A stretch of DNA of 64,000 nt from Lichtheimia corymbifera B2541 (lineage: Eukaryota > Mucoromycota > Mucoromycetes > Mucorales > Lichtheimiaceae), in the NCBI GenBank assembly GCA_000697475.1, contig JNEU01001073.1:40690-104689 (forward strand), read 5' to 3'. Below the pieces are notes generated by a model. That model ran no database searches and was not told the DNA's origin. It was given only the letters and a program-made list of their open reading frames with translations. Shown piece after piece: positions 46,513-59,049 of this stretch (the first letter of the stretch is position 1; each line of letters starts with the position of its first letter). The translations under genes and the position numbers were made by a program.

Positions 46513-46974
46513 AAAAAGGGGAAAAAGAAAGCACAGAATGATGATCAGCGAGACAAGAAGAATACGATACAAGATAGCGACTATGTATCAGCAATGATGC
46601 CATGCAAAAAAAAAATACAAGTCTCCTCAGGAAAACGTAGGTGAGAAAGGAAAAAGGAAGACACTATAGCGCTGATGATTTACAGAAGCACACATATCAT
46701 AGAGGCGATACGACCGCGGAGGCAACTAACACATTCATCATCAACACCTTCGCCATTTACACCAATGGCATCTGCCATTCTTGATCTGTACGAGGAAAAC
46801 ACCATCGGTGATGATACTGATGTACATTCATTGTCTGGCGCTGTTGATCATAATGACACGGATATACACGATGAGCTAGTCAAATGGATGATTACTCTGG
46901 TAAGGTATTTGTGAAGTCAATGCTTTTCGATTGCAATCCTGATACATGATGCATGATGTAATAGATAACAAACA
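46513..46974. other. Spacer with short ORF
   Basis: The ORF at 46675-46914 has an acid-rich segment (YEENTIGDDTDVHSL) and ends near a GTAAGGT donor. It is unsupported by motif or exon structure. No other feature is seen. Confidence 0.4.
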
Positions 46975-48500
46975 CAACCGGATCTTCGCCTCGTCAACCT
47001 CACAATGAGCAAACACCACACTCTTCATATAGCATCACGCTTATAGCATATGTATTAACATAAACGTTCCTGTATCTCTAAACTTTACAATAAAACGTGG
47101 GGTCTTTCATAGAGCAAAGTTGCTCGGTTGAGTCGACAGCACCATGTGTGCAGGTTTCACGATCGTGGTGACCAATCTCGGGGACGTTCCCATTCATCCA
47201 TTGTCTCTCCTATATTTGGACGGTTCGCATTCAAAGATCACAAAATGAAGCGTGCGGCTTTAATATGAATAGAGTTGATCAGCATGATCCATCGAATCTT
47301 CTTACCAAGTTTCAAGTTCATGGTGGGCAGTCCCAGGGTAATGCATACTGTTTGGCATTTCAATGAATCCGGCCGGTTGCGGAATTTCCGTCCATCATAG
47401 TCAACCCCACATTACACCTTCCCATTCAAAACCTTTAAATGAAGTGTGGATTCTTTATTAATACAAAGTTGCTCATCATTCCCAAGAGCATATTGTGTGA
47501 AAGTTTCAGGTTCAAGAGAGGCAATCAAGATCATGGATTAATTTACAGTGTGCATGAATATGCCTGACAACTGAACCAACTTTAATTTCAGCTCTTCCAC
47601 TTCCACTTTATTTTCTCTTCTTCCCATTCTCAACTGCTGGCCCATTCAAGTATAACTACCATCTGGGAACGAATGTCCTGCTCCAAACCCATCATGTCAA
47701 TCCTACACTTGTCTTGATCCAATTTTCTCTGACTGAATGGAAGTCCATGGCGTATGCACCCCACGACAACATGCGCGTTTCTTGACGCTCCACCTTTTAT
47801 ACAATCTTCAACCACGACCAATCGTAACAGCATTCATTCCAGCAATTGCTATGAGCAAGGTCTTTACTCCAGTGTGTCAAACAGTGTTCACAGTCTTGTC
47901 ACTCTACTACAACACGCGCTCTTGCACACTTCTCTACCGCGACAAAACGTAACAGCTGTTGCTATTAGCACGGTCTTTACTCCACTGTCTCCAGTTACTT
48001 GCAGCAACTTGTTTTGACACATACGGATTCCAATGGATGGGATGTCATACCAGCTATTAAATCAACCGCAATACAAACAATCTTCGCCTGGTTGTGCTGC
48101 GAAGGAAGATGACCAAGAAAGATTGACCAACAGCCAGCCGTATGGAAAAGGGAGCACACCAGCAACGATCGCATGGCTAGTTTCAACCTACATATTGGAT
48201 TTGGGTGGATGGATGCAATCAAGTGCAGTGATGGGATGTCCTGGAATTTTGCTTTGGTTACTTGGCGCGTCGTCCGCAGAAACAGGCACATGGATACGGC
48301 TGAGGATGATGATGAATTGGATGGAATTGAAGAAATGGATTATATTCTGGCGAAAGGTGTTTTACAGCCATGGATGCTATTGAAATACTCAAGTCTATGC
48401 ATGCATCAGCTATTTTACAATCATGGATGAAGGACGTTTATGACGGCAGCAACCAAGAATACAATGACACAATTATCCCTGTTGACTAGATTTGATCCTC
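46975..48500 (+). repeat. Dispersed composite repeat, copy B (diverged)
   Basis: It begins with CACAATGAGCAAACACCAC and TATAGCATCACGC, continues with TGGGGTCTTTCATAGAGC and the 150-200 bp modules, then the ACCATCTGGGAACGAATG block near 47660 and the GGATGGATGCAATCAAG block near 48210. Compared with copy A it lacks the right arm of the palindrome and most of the module array. Confidence 0.85.
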
Positions 48501-49603
48501 CCGTATCTTATTCAATTTACAATGCTGTTCCCCTCAACCATACTCACTCGATAAACACTCATACTACATACCATGTGCTATTCTTCGAATTTTTCATTGA
48601 ATTCAACATAGTATTTAAAACACTGCAATCAGTTCTTCCGTGCAATGATAAACAAGGTGGTTGTTACCGTGATTGGTCCTGTAAGAAGTACATGGCTTTT
48701 CTGCATACAATAAATAACGGGTTGACCTTGAGAGGAGGAAGAGTGATTATACAGCGCGGTATCAATATCCGCTGCACACCATGGGGCATCTCTCGATTAT
48801 ACCATTCTGCAAGGAAGTTATTGTGGCAGACATCATCAGCACAATGAAGCCTCCCATCAAGGTTTGGCTATCTTTCATGTTGTATAATAGCGCACACTTG
48901 AATTAATATATCACTCCTAAAAAGGATGGGTCCTGGGAGAATATAAAGGCATTGCATACTGAACCTCTGTAATGAAGTAGTATACTGCAGTAATAGGTGA
49001 AGCATCCAGTCAAAAAAACGCCGACTGGTTTCAGTATCCGACAAAGGTTCCTTTTACTTGTGCTTCGCCATTGCATAGCAAGTTGGTGGATAATTGGCAA
49101 TACGCAGATCATCTACGGTAAGGGATTAAAGATTGAGTGACCGTGAAATATGATAAAGTTCACGATCTTTGAAATTGAAATGCAGGACGGGATATGGGGC
49201 CATTTGCATTAATTGAACCTTGGCTGGATGTACTCAATCATGAGAAATGATGTACTGTTCCCAAGCGTAATTCAGTGGATCACTTGATGATGTAACAACC
49301 ATCAGGCGGCAAGCTTTGTACGTGGATCAATTCAACAATCGAGTAAGTACCCGGGCGCAGTATATGTGTACCCTAAATAGCCTTGTCATGGAAACTTGGT
49401 TAAATTTCTTGAATGATGAAATCCATACGTACCCCATGCCGTATTTCAAGAGTAAGCGGTTTCAGTGCGTACGTTTGCAGCAAACCCTTGTTCTCAATTT
49501 GGAATCCTGTTCTCTATCCCCTACAGGGCTACGTGGTGATATTGGCTTGTTCACAATTTATGGATCACATCCTTGTCTTTCTTCCACTTTTTTTGCGTGT
49601 CGA
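48501..49603. other. UBE3D relic and F-box promoter region
   Basis: The segment 48900-49420 is a decayed UBE3D 3' portion, listed separately. The remainder has no gene. An in-frame extension upstream of the F-box start lacks supporting features. Confidence 0.45.
48900..49420 (+). pseudogene. UBE3D 3'-half relic
   Basis: Diverged copy of 44890-45290. Near 49080 the sequence reads SWWIIGNTQIIYGKG against SWNTRIIYNKG in the gene. Downstream, TCAGTGGATCACTTGATG, GGCAAGCTTTG and GTACCCTAAATAGCC..GTCATG track the gene's last exon through its stop region. Stops and indels interrupt the frame. Confidence 0.65.
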
Positions 49604-50458
49604 ATGGATGCTTTGCCTCCCGAGCTAATTGACAGCGTATTGGAGCATTTATCACAAGCTCAACGCGCACAAGCCAGTGCTGTCAGCCGTCGATGGCATT
49701 CAGTGATCAATCCACGTCTCTATCATGCACCCGATATCACGACTCTCAAGCAATTGGACCAACTTGTAGGAAACGATTTGTCATCATGCCGGTCACTGAT
49801 CAGCATTCTTGATTTGAGCAAAGTTCGAGAACATGTGACCGACAAGCACATTGCCGCTTTTAGTCAATACCCATTGTACAGCCTGAATTTGAGTAAATGT
49901 CACCATATCTCGGCGAGCGCTCTTAATCAGCTACTACAAACATCGATCCAGACCTTACAAACGGCGCTGTTAAATCATTGTCGCTTAGATACAGAAAGCT
50001 TGGAATTATTACGACAAGCTAATCTTATACGACTGGATTTGAGTGGAACAATGCTTCTTCCTTGTCATGCTATTGATACACCCCATCATTTGGAAACGCT
50101 CATGGATCCAGCAAGGTCACAACTACGGGTTCTCCATGTTGCAGGATGCAATTGGGTGGATTCGATTACTGTGACGAATATTGCACAAGGCTTCCCACGA
50201 CTGACGCATTTATCGTTGTTTTGGTGTGACCAAATCAAGGTGGCGTCGTGTTTGGAGACATTACTTTTACGACTACCAGATTTAAGATATCTCGATTTAC
50301 AACATGTACCCGCCATACCAGACGCACAACAAGATCAGCAGCAGCAGGAATGGAAGGAGATTGATTTACATGAGTTGATACGTAGCCATCCGCATTTACA
50401 ATGTATAGAATATACGCACAGACGACGTAAAGCAACCATAAAAAGAAAGGATGCGTAA
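49604..50458 (+). CDS. F-box / leucine-rich-repeat protein
   Basis: Single exon, 284 residues. The N-terminal F-box is MDALPPELIDSVLEHLSQAQ followed by SAVSRRWHSVINPRLYH. It should bind Skp1 and recruit the protein to an SCF ubiquitin ligase. After it come leucine-rich repeats of the cysteine-containing kind: LYSLNLSKCHHIS, LIRLDLSGTML, LRVLHVAGCNWV, LTHLSLFWCDQI, LRYLDLQHV. These normally form the substrate-binding surface. The C-terminus has a Gln-rich loop and a basic tail (RRRKATIKRK). The start at 49604 places the F-box at the N-terminus; upstream in-frame sequence overlaps the UBE3D relic. Substrate unknown. Confidence 0.9.
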   Translation: MDALPPELIDSVLEHLSQAQRAQASAVSRRWHSVINPRLYHAPDITTLKQLDQLVGNDLSSCRSLISILDLSKVREHVTDKHIAAFSQYPLYSLNLSKCHHISASALNQLLQTSIQTLQTALLNHCRLDTESLELLRQANLIRLDLSGTMLLPCHAIDTPHHLETLMDPARSQLRVLHVAGCNWVDSITVTNIAQGFPRLTHLSLFWCDQIKVASCLETLLLRLPDLRYLDLQHVPAIPDAQQDQQQQEWKEIDLHELIRSHPHLQCIEYTHRRRKATIKRKDA

Positions 50459-50620
50459 GATGATCCTGTTTCTCTATTTTCTCGATTGACTACTATGTAC
50501 ATAAAAGGAAGGCCGCGTCAATTTTGCTGTTGCAGCGGAGTGATTAAAATCATAGAAACTATTTAAGGCGGGCCGATACCGATGTTGCACATGAATTTCC
50601 ATCACTCTCTTTCTTTTATT

Positions 50621-53600
50621 ATGTCGTCTCAACATCGAATACAAGTATCAATATCTGGAATGACATGCAATAGCTGTGTCAAGTCTATTACACAAGCATT
50701 GCAAGAGCTACCAGGCGTGAATGCATCTTCAGTGTCAGTGGATCTAAATACAGGCCAGGCGACGCTGTTAGCCCAGGATCAAATCTCGAGTCTTGTCATC
50801 AGCACGATTCAGGATCTTGGCTATGAGGCGACAGGGGACGACAATAAGCAAGAGCCACAACTCCATGTGACACTTTCTATCTCGGGAATGACATGTTCTC
50901 ATTGTTGCGATACCATCCAGCATGCACTGAGCAACCTCCCTGGCGTGGTGCATGATTCCATTCACGTTACTCTTGGAAGCGCTTCTCTCTTTTTGAATGA
51001 TCCTCACGTTATGACAAAAGACCAACTCGCTGAAACCATTGAAGATCTGGGATACGATGTCGATTCGGTGCGATTCGAGTACATGGGTCAAGAAGAAGCC
51101 AACATGGGTGCAACACCACCACCAATCGGTTTGGGACAGTCAACACCACCTCATTACAAGATCGCCAAGGTCTCAGTCTCCGGAATGACTTGCTCACATT
51201 GTACTCGAACCATTGCTGCCACATTACAAGCCTTGCCAGGTGCGATCGTGGAATCGGTGCAAGTAGATCTCGGTGAACAGCTGGCGACTATGGTGTTTCA
51301 GGGCGACAATATCACAAGCGACGTGCTTGTCAATGCCATTCAAGATGCTGGATATGATGTGGATGGCAGGCCAAGGATCGACACTATGTCATCAGCCCAA
51401 CAAGCAAGTTTGCAAGTAGCTGGCACGACTTCAACTACAAAGAATAGCGCATCATCCGTTCATAGCAGCAATAGTCAATCCACAATGACCGATTCTGGCC
51501 TCCGCAAGGTGGTGATGCGAGTGATTGGAATGACTTGTCATAGCTGTGTTACAGCAGTTACGGATGCTTTGGAACATGGCGTACCTCATATTCAACAAGG
51601 CTCTATTCGTGTGGATCTTGAGACTGAAATGGCCATGTTCATCAGTCGTCGCCCGGAGGCTTCACGTGTACGTCAAGTGGTCGAAGATCGTGGTTATGAT
51701 GTCGAGAATATCCAAATCATTCATAATCTACTCCCACCATTGGTGATATCGGATGTTGCTCAACAAGGACAACCCCTCTCGCGTAGTACAACAACCGATT
51801 CCATTGCTTCTCTTGGTGCAGTGTCTGTTGATACCCCTTCTGTGGCTGTACCAAGTAAGGTGACAATGCAAATCTCAGGCATGACTTGTGCTAGGTAAAG
51901 TTTATCCCCCTCCTTGTTATATTATATGCTCATCTTTATACTTATTATAGCTGCGTACGTAACATTGAGCAAGGACTTTCAGCATTACCAGGGGTGGTAC
52001 CCGAATCCGTCAAAGTGAATTTACTCGTGGGTGTCGGTTCATTCTCCTTGCGTGGTGATGTCATTGATGAGGATACCATTGAGCAAGCAGTGAGTCGAAT
52101 GGGTTATACAGCATCCAACATCTCCATCATTGCCGAACAGCGCGAATCATCAGCCTCGGAGTTATCCAACCTGTATCAAGCTGATATGATTATTAGCGGC
52201 ATGTTTTGCATGAATTGTGTCGACAAAGTCCGCCACGCCCTGGAACAATTACCTGGCACCAAACACGATTCTATCAACATTGACTATGACTCTGGCAAAA
52301 CATCCTTCCAATACAATGGCAACAACATCACTCGGGAGCGCATTCGACAAGCTATTCTACAACTGGGTTTCATGGCAGAGAGCATTGATGTCATGAAGTT
52401 GATTCAAGAGCAACAACAAAGTGAGAAGAAGAAGGATAGCTCTCAAGTATCAACACGCCTCACGGTGACCGGTATGACATGCAGCTCATGTGTTGCCAAC
52501 ATTGAACGTGCCATCTTGAAGCAACCAGGCATTTTCAGCTGTCAAGTCAATCTCCTTGCCAAGTCAGCAGTTATTCAACATGATCCTGCCATTGTTGGTG
52601 CGCGTGCTCTTGCCAACATGATTGAGCAACTTGGATACAAGGCGGAATTGGCACCTACAGGTGGCATGGATACATTGATGGATCAACGGGAAGCGATGCG
52701 TGCAAGTCTCAACAAGGAAATCGGTATACTGAAGTGGCGGTTTTATTGGTCACTTGTCTTTGCTATCCCCATTGTTATCTTTGACATGATTTTCATGATG
52801 GGCCTTCCACAAGACAACCCAGTGCGTATGGCTTTCGAGACACCAATCACAGACGGCTTAATGGTGGGCGATGTCGTTTCCTTTTTGCTTGCTACACCGG
52901 TTCAGTTTTTGCTTGGTTGGCCATTTTACGTCAAAGCATACCGATCGCTTCGCTATACACGCAGTGCCAATATGGAGACGCTTGTTGCTATGGGTACTAC
53001 GGTTGCTTATTGTGCCTCGGTGGGTACTATCATTGCTGCCATGGCTCGACATACACACAAAGAAGGCATGAACTACTTTGAAACCAGCGTGCTTCTCATC
53101 ACCTTTATCCATTTCGGCAAATGGCTTGAAGCACTCGCCAAGGGCAAGACGGCAGAGACGATCACCAAGTTGATGGATCTTCAACCTGATAAGGCAATCC
53201 TTGTTGAGTTTTCATCAGCTAGTGATAAATCAGCAACAACAACAACAGCAGCAGGATCATCCGATGATGAGACGACACTGGCAACACAACCATCGATCAA
53301 TTCCAAGTCCAAGGCCAAAGGAGTCATTGAACGAGAGCATGTTCCTGAACGAATGAATGAACGTGAGATTGATGCAAACGATATACAAGGTAAGTTTATA
53401 TTACATTGATGTGTATATAACAGGTATACTAATCCATTGTTGGCTATAGTGGGTGATATCCTCAAGGTGAATGCAGGTGCACGTATTCCTTGTGATGGCA
53501 AGCTTTGGCGTGGTACAACTAGCACTGACGAATCCATGATTACTGGTGAATCGGTTCCTGTGGCCAAGAAAGAAGGCGACGATGTCATTACAGCTACTAT

Positions 53601-55525
53601 CAACTTGTCTTCGCCTATATACATCCGTGCCATTCGTGTGGGTGGTGATACAACTCTTTCACGTATTATCCAACTGGTTCAAGATGCACAAGCCTCTCCC
53701 AAAGCACCGATCGAATACGTGGCTGATAGGATTTCGAGTGTCTTTGTCCCTGTCGTCATTGTTCTTGCCTTGATCACTTTCATTATCTGGGAGGTAGCAA
53801 CAATCTATGATATGTATCCGGATGAATGGGTGCCCATGGGTGGTGACAAGACCACATTTTCAGTCATGCTGGGTGTCTCTGTATTGGTGATTGCATGTCC
53901 ATGCGGTCTTGGTTTGGCAAGTCCTACTGGTAAGTTACTACAACAAGGACAACAATGAATAAGCATTATCTAATTTCCCCCATTTTATTAGCTGTCATGG
54001 TTGGTACTGGTATTGCTGCACGACATGGTGTCTTAGTTAAGGGTGGCGGCTATGCTCTAGAAATGGCCAGCCGTATCACTACGATTGCTTTTGACAAGAC
54101 CGGTACATTGACTCAGGGCAAACCTGTTGTCACCGATAGTTGGACAGCCCCCACACCTGGTTCAACTTCAGAAGGTAGCAGCAGTGACAATGAAGCAGAA
54201 CGAGAACGTGCAGTATGGAAACTCCTTGGTCGTGTCACTTCGGCAAGCAACCATCCGCTATCCAAGGCTATTGCTAAACATGCCAAGCACGTGATTTCTC
54301 CCTATGAACAAGATGATGATGACAATGATGAAGATGGTCAACAAACAAACGATGAAGCATTTGCTGGTGTCACTCTCAAGAACGCCAAAGAAGTGGCTGG
54401 TCGTGGTGTATTGGCAACTTTGGCATTATCTTCTCAAGTCGCTGTTCAATTTTGGCCACCCCATCACCGTTCACAAGCTGAATCCTCACAAGAGCGTTTA
54501 GTGAATGTATTCCTTGGCAATCAAGAATGGATGAATGAGAACCGCGCACGTTACGCCAACAAACGACAATCACAACAATGTCAGGATTTACTTGAAACAT
54601 GGCAAAATGGTGGAAAATCAATTGTACTCTTGGCTATGGCACCTGTGGGTGGCGGTGATGAGCGTAAACATGCCGATGGATGCAACAATGAATGTTCCTG
54701 TGTGGTATGTCGCTGCAGCTCGGGATCCATTTGCTGCAGTGCATCACGTACCATGATTGTTGGTCAAGTTGCAGTAGCGGATGTAGTACGACCTGAAGCA
54801 AAAGGCGTGGTTGCACAATTACGGAAACAAGGCATTGAAGTATGGATGATTACTGGTGATAATGAACGCACAGGCCGTGTCATTGCCGAACAACTTTCGA
54901 TAGACAAGGATTGTGTACTTGCAGGTGTCAAGCCTGAGCAAAAAGCCGACAAGATCCGCAACTTGCAGCAACGAGGAGGTGTTGTCCGCTGCAATAGACG
55001 TCGTCTTTGGAAGAAGAACAAGAACAATTACGTACAGCCAGTGGTTGCTATGGTTGGAGGTATGTGTGTATACATCATGTGCATCTCATGGGAAGTTTTT
55101 CTTGAAACAAATGATCACTCATGTGATTTTTCCTCTTTTTGTTAGATGGCATCAACGATTCCCCTTCACTCGCTCAAGCAGACGTTGGTATCTCAGTTGG
55201 CTCGGCAACAGATGTGGCTATTGAAGCTGCCAGTATTGTCCTTATTCGAAACAGCTTGTGGGATTTATTAACCATGTACGACGTCTCGCGCGCTGTTGTA
55301 CGTCGAATTCGTATCAACTTTGTATGGGCTTTTGCTTATAACGTCACCGCTATTCCCATTGCTGCTGGTATTCTCTATCCTGGTACGGGTCATGGTCTCC
55401 CAACCTATGTTGCTGGTATTGCCATGGTTGCATCAAGCATCAGCGTCGTGTGTTCAAGTCTTCTTCTCCGCTTGTATCGTGCACCCAAATTTGTGCGTGA
55501 ACAGCAAAAGCAACATAATATGTAG
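50621..55525 (+). CDS. CCC2: Copper-transporting P1B-type ATPase with seven HMA domains
   Basis: Membrane pump that moves Cu(I) using ATP, normally into the late Golgi to load secreted copper enzymes. Five exons (50621-51894, 51951-53389, 53450-53929, 53992-55059, 55146-55525) give 1546 residues; an in-frame ATG at 50582 is an alternative start. Seven N-terminal metal-binding modules lie near residues 16, 90, 188, 303, 420, 507 and 598: GMTCNSC, GMTCSHC twice, GMTCHSC, GMTCASC (split by intron 1), GMFCMNC, GMTCSSC. All keep CxxC. The catalytic core has TGES (about 935), CPC in ACPCGLGLASPT (about 1053), DKTGTLTQG (about 1098), SNHPL instead of SEHPL, and GDGINDSP. A cysteine-rich insert occurs near residue 1294. 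Yeast Ccc2 has two HMA domains and human ATP7A/B six. Confidence 0.95.
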
Positions 55526-55887
55526 AAACAACGATATCCTTTGTACGTCCACCATTTTACAATATACGTATATAGCATCATGTTACTTGTAAAGAAAACT
55601 CATAATCCATTGCAATAAAGCAATACATGTATCATCACCAACCTCCCATTATACTTGTTTTCCTCTGTAATCCTTCCTGACATTATTGCTATGGAACAAG
55701 TTTTTTTATTGCAGGGCACTACTTGTTTTTGAAAGATACGCAAAGATCTCTAGCTAATATCACGAGAGAAAGAAAGTGGTTGAAACAAAGAGTAAAAAAA
55801 ATCAATTGACCTTTTTCCTTTTTTGAAATGTGCCTGCTTGAAGAATTGTATACAAAGGAGAGAGTATCGTATGTAAGCATTGCTTTT
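55526..55887. other. Convergent 3' spacer, CCC2 / eEF2
   Basis: A/T-rich 362-bp spacer. It contains AATAAAG near 55614 and a run of T at 55703-55708. No gene. Confidence 0.5.
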
Positions 55888-58800
55888 TTACATCTTGTCA
55901 TAGTACTTGTCAAGGCCAGGGATATCCTCAACGAGACCCTTTCTCTTGCGTACATTGCGAACAATGTCATAAACCTTGTTACCGGGTGTCATTGGGTCAC
56001 CAGACATAGCCTGCCAGTGATCAAAGACAGCTTGAGGGAATGCTTGACCACCAGTGGCAGCACGCAAATCGGGGGTAAAGCCGAATGATTCGTTGACTGG
56101 CATGTGGGCCTTGATAGTCATCATGGGTGTACCAGGACGCTGTTCTTCAGAGAACACCACACCACGACGGCGATTGAGCACCGAGTAAATACCACCAAGT
56201 GCATTTTCTGGGCACTGTACTTCAACCAAATACACTGGCTCTTGAAGACCAGGAGAAGCCGTTAACATGGAAGCATAAACAACACGGCGGAAAGTAGGAA
56301 TGATTTGACCACCACCACGATGGATAGCATCGGCATGAAGAGTGACATCAAGGATGTTGAATCGACAACCACGCATGTTTTCTTCAGCAAGAGGACCTTC
56401 CTTGGTAGCCCATTGGAAAGCAGCCACACATGAATCCTTGATTTCATTCAAGTACTGTACAGCCTTGGTTGTATCAACCACAAGGTTGGCACCTGTTGCT
56501 TCAGGACCAAAGCACCAAATCTTGCGTGCTTCAGTGACATCCCAGCCGTATTCTTCAGCCAAAATACGTGCACGTGACTTGAAATCATCCTTGGGACCAA
56601 CCTTGCCAGCTTCAATAGCATTCGATAACTCGTCGTCAATTGGCATTGCACGCATGAAGATACGATTATGCTTGTTGGGTGACTTTGACAAGCAGTCAAT
56701 CGATGATGTAGCTGTGACAGTTTCACGGTATTGGACAACAGGATCACCGGTGCGAATAGGAACCTGGGCATGGTCTTCTTCAAGATCCTTCAAGATGATT
56801 TCCAAGTGAAGTTCACCAGCACCAGCAACAATGTGTTCACCCGAATCAGACGTGTAGGTCAATACACATGGGTCAGATTTGGCTAAACGTTTGAGACCCT
56901 CCACCAACTTTGGTAAGTCATTGGCATTCTTGACTTCAACCGCTACTTGGACAACAGGGGATACAGAGAACTTCATGACCTTCATGTTGTGTGCAACTTC
57001 AGAGGTGGTAATGGTACCCGACTTGACAAGGAATTGGTCAACACCCACCAAGCCAATAATGTTACCAGCGGGACATTCATCAATGGCTTCAATGTTACGA
57101 CCCATCATGAGCACAGTGCGCTGAATTGACTTTACAGACAAATCATTCTTGGAACCAGGTTGATAGTTGGGGCCTTGAATGCGCACCTTGAGACCAGCAC
57201 GTACGGTACCTGAAAACACACGACCAAAGGCATAGAAACGACCCTTGTCTGAGGTAGGTACCATCTTGGAGACGTACAACATGAGAGGAGCATTGGGGTC
57301 ACAATCACGAATACCGATAGCGCATTCATCATCCATGGGACCTTCATAAAGGTTGGGCACACGGTACTTTTGAGCAGTGACAGGCGATGGCAAATGGATA
57401 CAAATCATCTCAAGAAGAGCATCACCAGCAGGCAAAAACTTGCGCATGACCACCTTGAGGAGCTGTTTGCCTTCAAGATCCGCTTCATCGTTGCCCAACT
57501 TGATCCCCAACTTGTCAAGCAAGGTGGTTGTCTGTTCTTTCTTGAAGTTCATGATGGACTCAAAGATCTTGAAGATGGGGTCAAGTACAAACATGTTGAA
57601 TGCACGTTCGAGCGGCTTGCCATCGGTATCCTTATCCTTGGTAGACCATTTCTTGGTCTTTGGGTTGAAATAGTTCTCACCCCATAGGCGTTGCATCATC
57701 TTGTCTTGGTCGACACCAAACTTTTTGGAATAACGCACAGCAAATTGACGCAGTGTAAAGCCCCAGCCATGTAAACCAGAAGCAAAGGCCACGGTACCCT
57801 TTTCAGGATACACTTGCACATCACCTAGTGCTTCATCAAAGTACGTGGCGATGATGACGTTGGCAGTTTCAATGGTACGTGCAAAGGCCTAAGTATGCAA
57901 AAAGGGCGTGTGAGTGTTTGCTATATCAGGCAACATGTGCTTTCCCATCCTAAAGTTACACATCATTCAACCCGGATGATGATGGTGTTGATGATGGTTA
58001 CTTTGGAAAGCTCACGCGACAAAAAAGAAAAAAAAACTTACGTTATAGAGCTCCTCCTTTTCAAGTTGGAGTTCAAGAAGGGCACGATCAATCTTGTTGA
58101 TGACAAGGACTGGCTTGATACGTTCACCAAGAGCTTGACGTAACACGGTCTCAGTTTGCACACAGACACCTTCAATACAATCGACAACCACAAGGGCACC
58201 ATCAGTAACACGAAGAGCAGCTGTGACCTCAGATGAAAAGTCGACGTGGCCTGGCGAGTCAATAAGGTTGATCAAGAAATCACGGCCTACAATACATGTG
58301 GATGTTTTAGTCAATGTACGTAGAAGAGCAAGTTGTATATGCAAGCATGCATGGTGGCATTACTAAACTTACCGTCCACTTTTTGGCCCTTGATTTCCTT
58401 GATATCTTCCTCGTGTTCAAGTTGGAAGTACATGGAAATAGCAGTAGACTTGATGGTGATACCACGCTCTTGCTCATCCTTGCGAGTGTCCATAAAACGC
58501 GTTTCACCTGCACGACCAGCGGAAATGATACCAGCCTTGGATACCAGCGAGTCAGTCAAGGTTGATTTGCCGTGGTCAACGTGGGCAATGACAGACATGT
58601 TGCGGACATTGGTCACTTTGTCCTAAGTAGAAGTTCTTGTAAGTATACGCGTATACGTGTAGTAGGTTGTGTTTGTGTATGTATTGTTTTTTTTTTCTCA
58701 AGGCCCAAGGGAGATGAGAATGTGTGTGTGTGTGTGTGTGTGTGTGGCCCGCGTGTGAATGTATCAACATAACCAGACATTTTTTGCTTACCATCAAACC

Positions 58801-59049
58801 ACGGATCTCCTCAACAGTAAAGTTCTAAAGAAATATCATCATATGAATATCATCACGCAGCAACAAAAGAGATCTCAATAGCGTCGTCAATACATACCAC
58901 TATAGATTGTCAATAATCATCCCCGAGAAAAGAACAATAGGATTGCAGGAACGAGGGGTAGTAGTAATAATCAAGACAACATTAATACATGCATCACCCC
59001 TTTGCATAAACGCTCCATGATCATGTAAAAGCAGAGACTACATACCCAT
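55888..59049 (-). CDS. EFT2: Translation elongation factor 2 (eEF2)
   Basis: GTPase that translocates the ribosome; 844 residues, close to the yeast length of 842. Exons on the minus strand are 59049-59046 (ATGG), 58899-58898 (TG), 58824-58792, 58622-58373, 58286-58042 and 57888-55888. With the 2-nt exon the start reads [24 protein letters not shown], as expected for the family. G-domain motifs are AHVDHGKST (P-loop), [13 protein letters not shown] and NKIDRA. The diphthamide loop [15 protein letters not shown] is intact. The C-terminus ends DKYYDKM. Both of the first two introns have GTATGT donors. Strong codon bias and a long minus-strand leader fit a highly expressed gene. Confidence 0.96.
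58721..58746. repeat. TG microsatellite in an eEF2 intron
   Basis: About 12 TG units inside the intron between exons 3 and 4 of eEF2. No function is implied. Confidence 0.9.

Noticed and set aside
48033..48383. ORFs in copies A, B and D as a conserved transposon protein
   Set aside because: The best-aligned frame changes between copies through indels, so no shared intact protein is supported.
53181..53633. Minus-strand ORF opposite the copper ATPase
   Set aside because: It is a shadow of conserved ATPase coding sequence, including the TGES region.
55828..58626. Plus-strand ORFs opposite eEF2
   Set aside because: They are shadows of a strongly biased, conserved coding region on the minus strand and carry no motifs.
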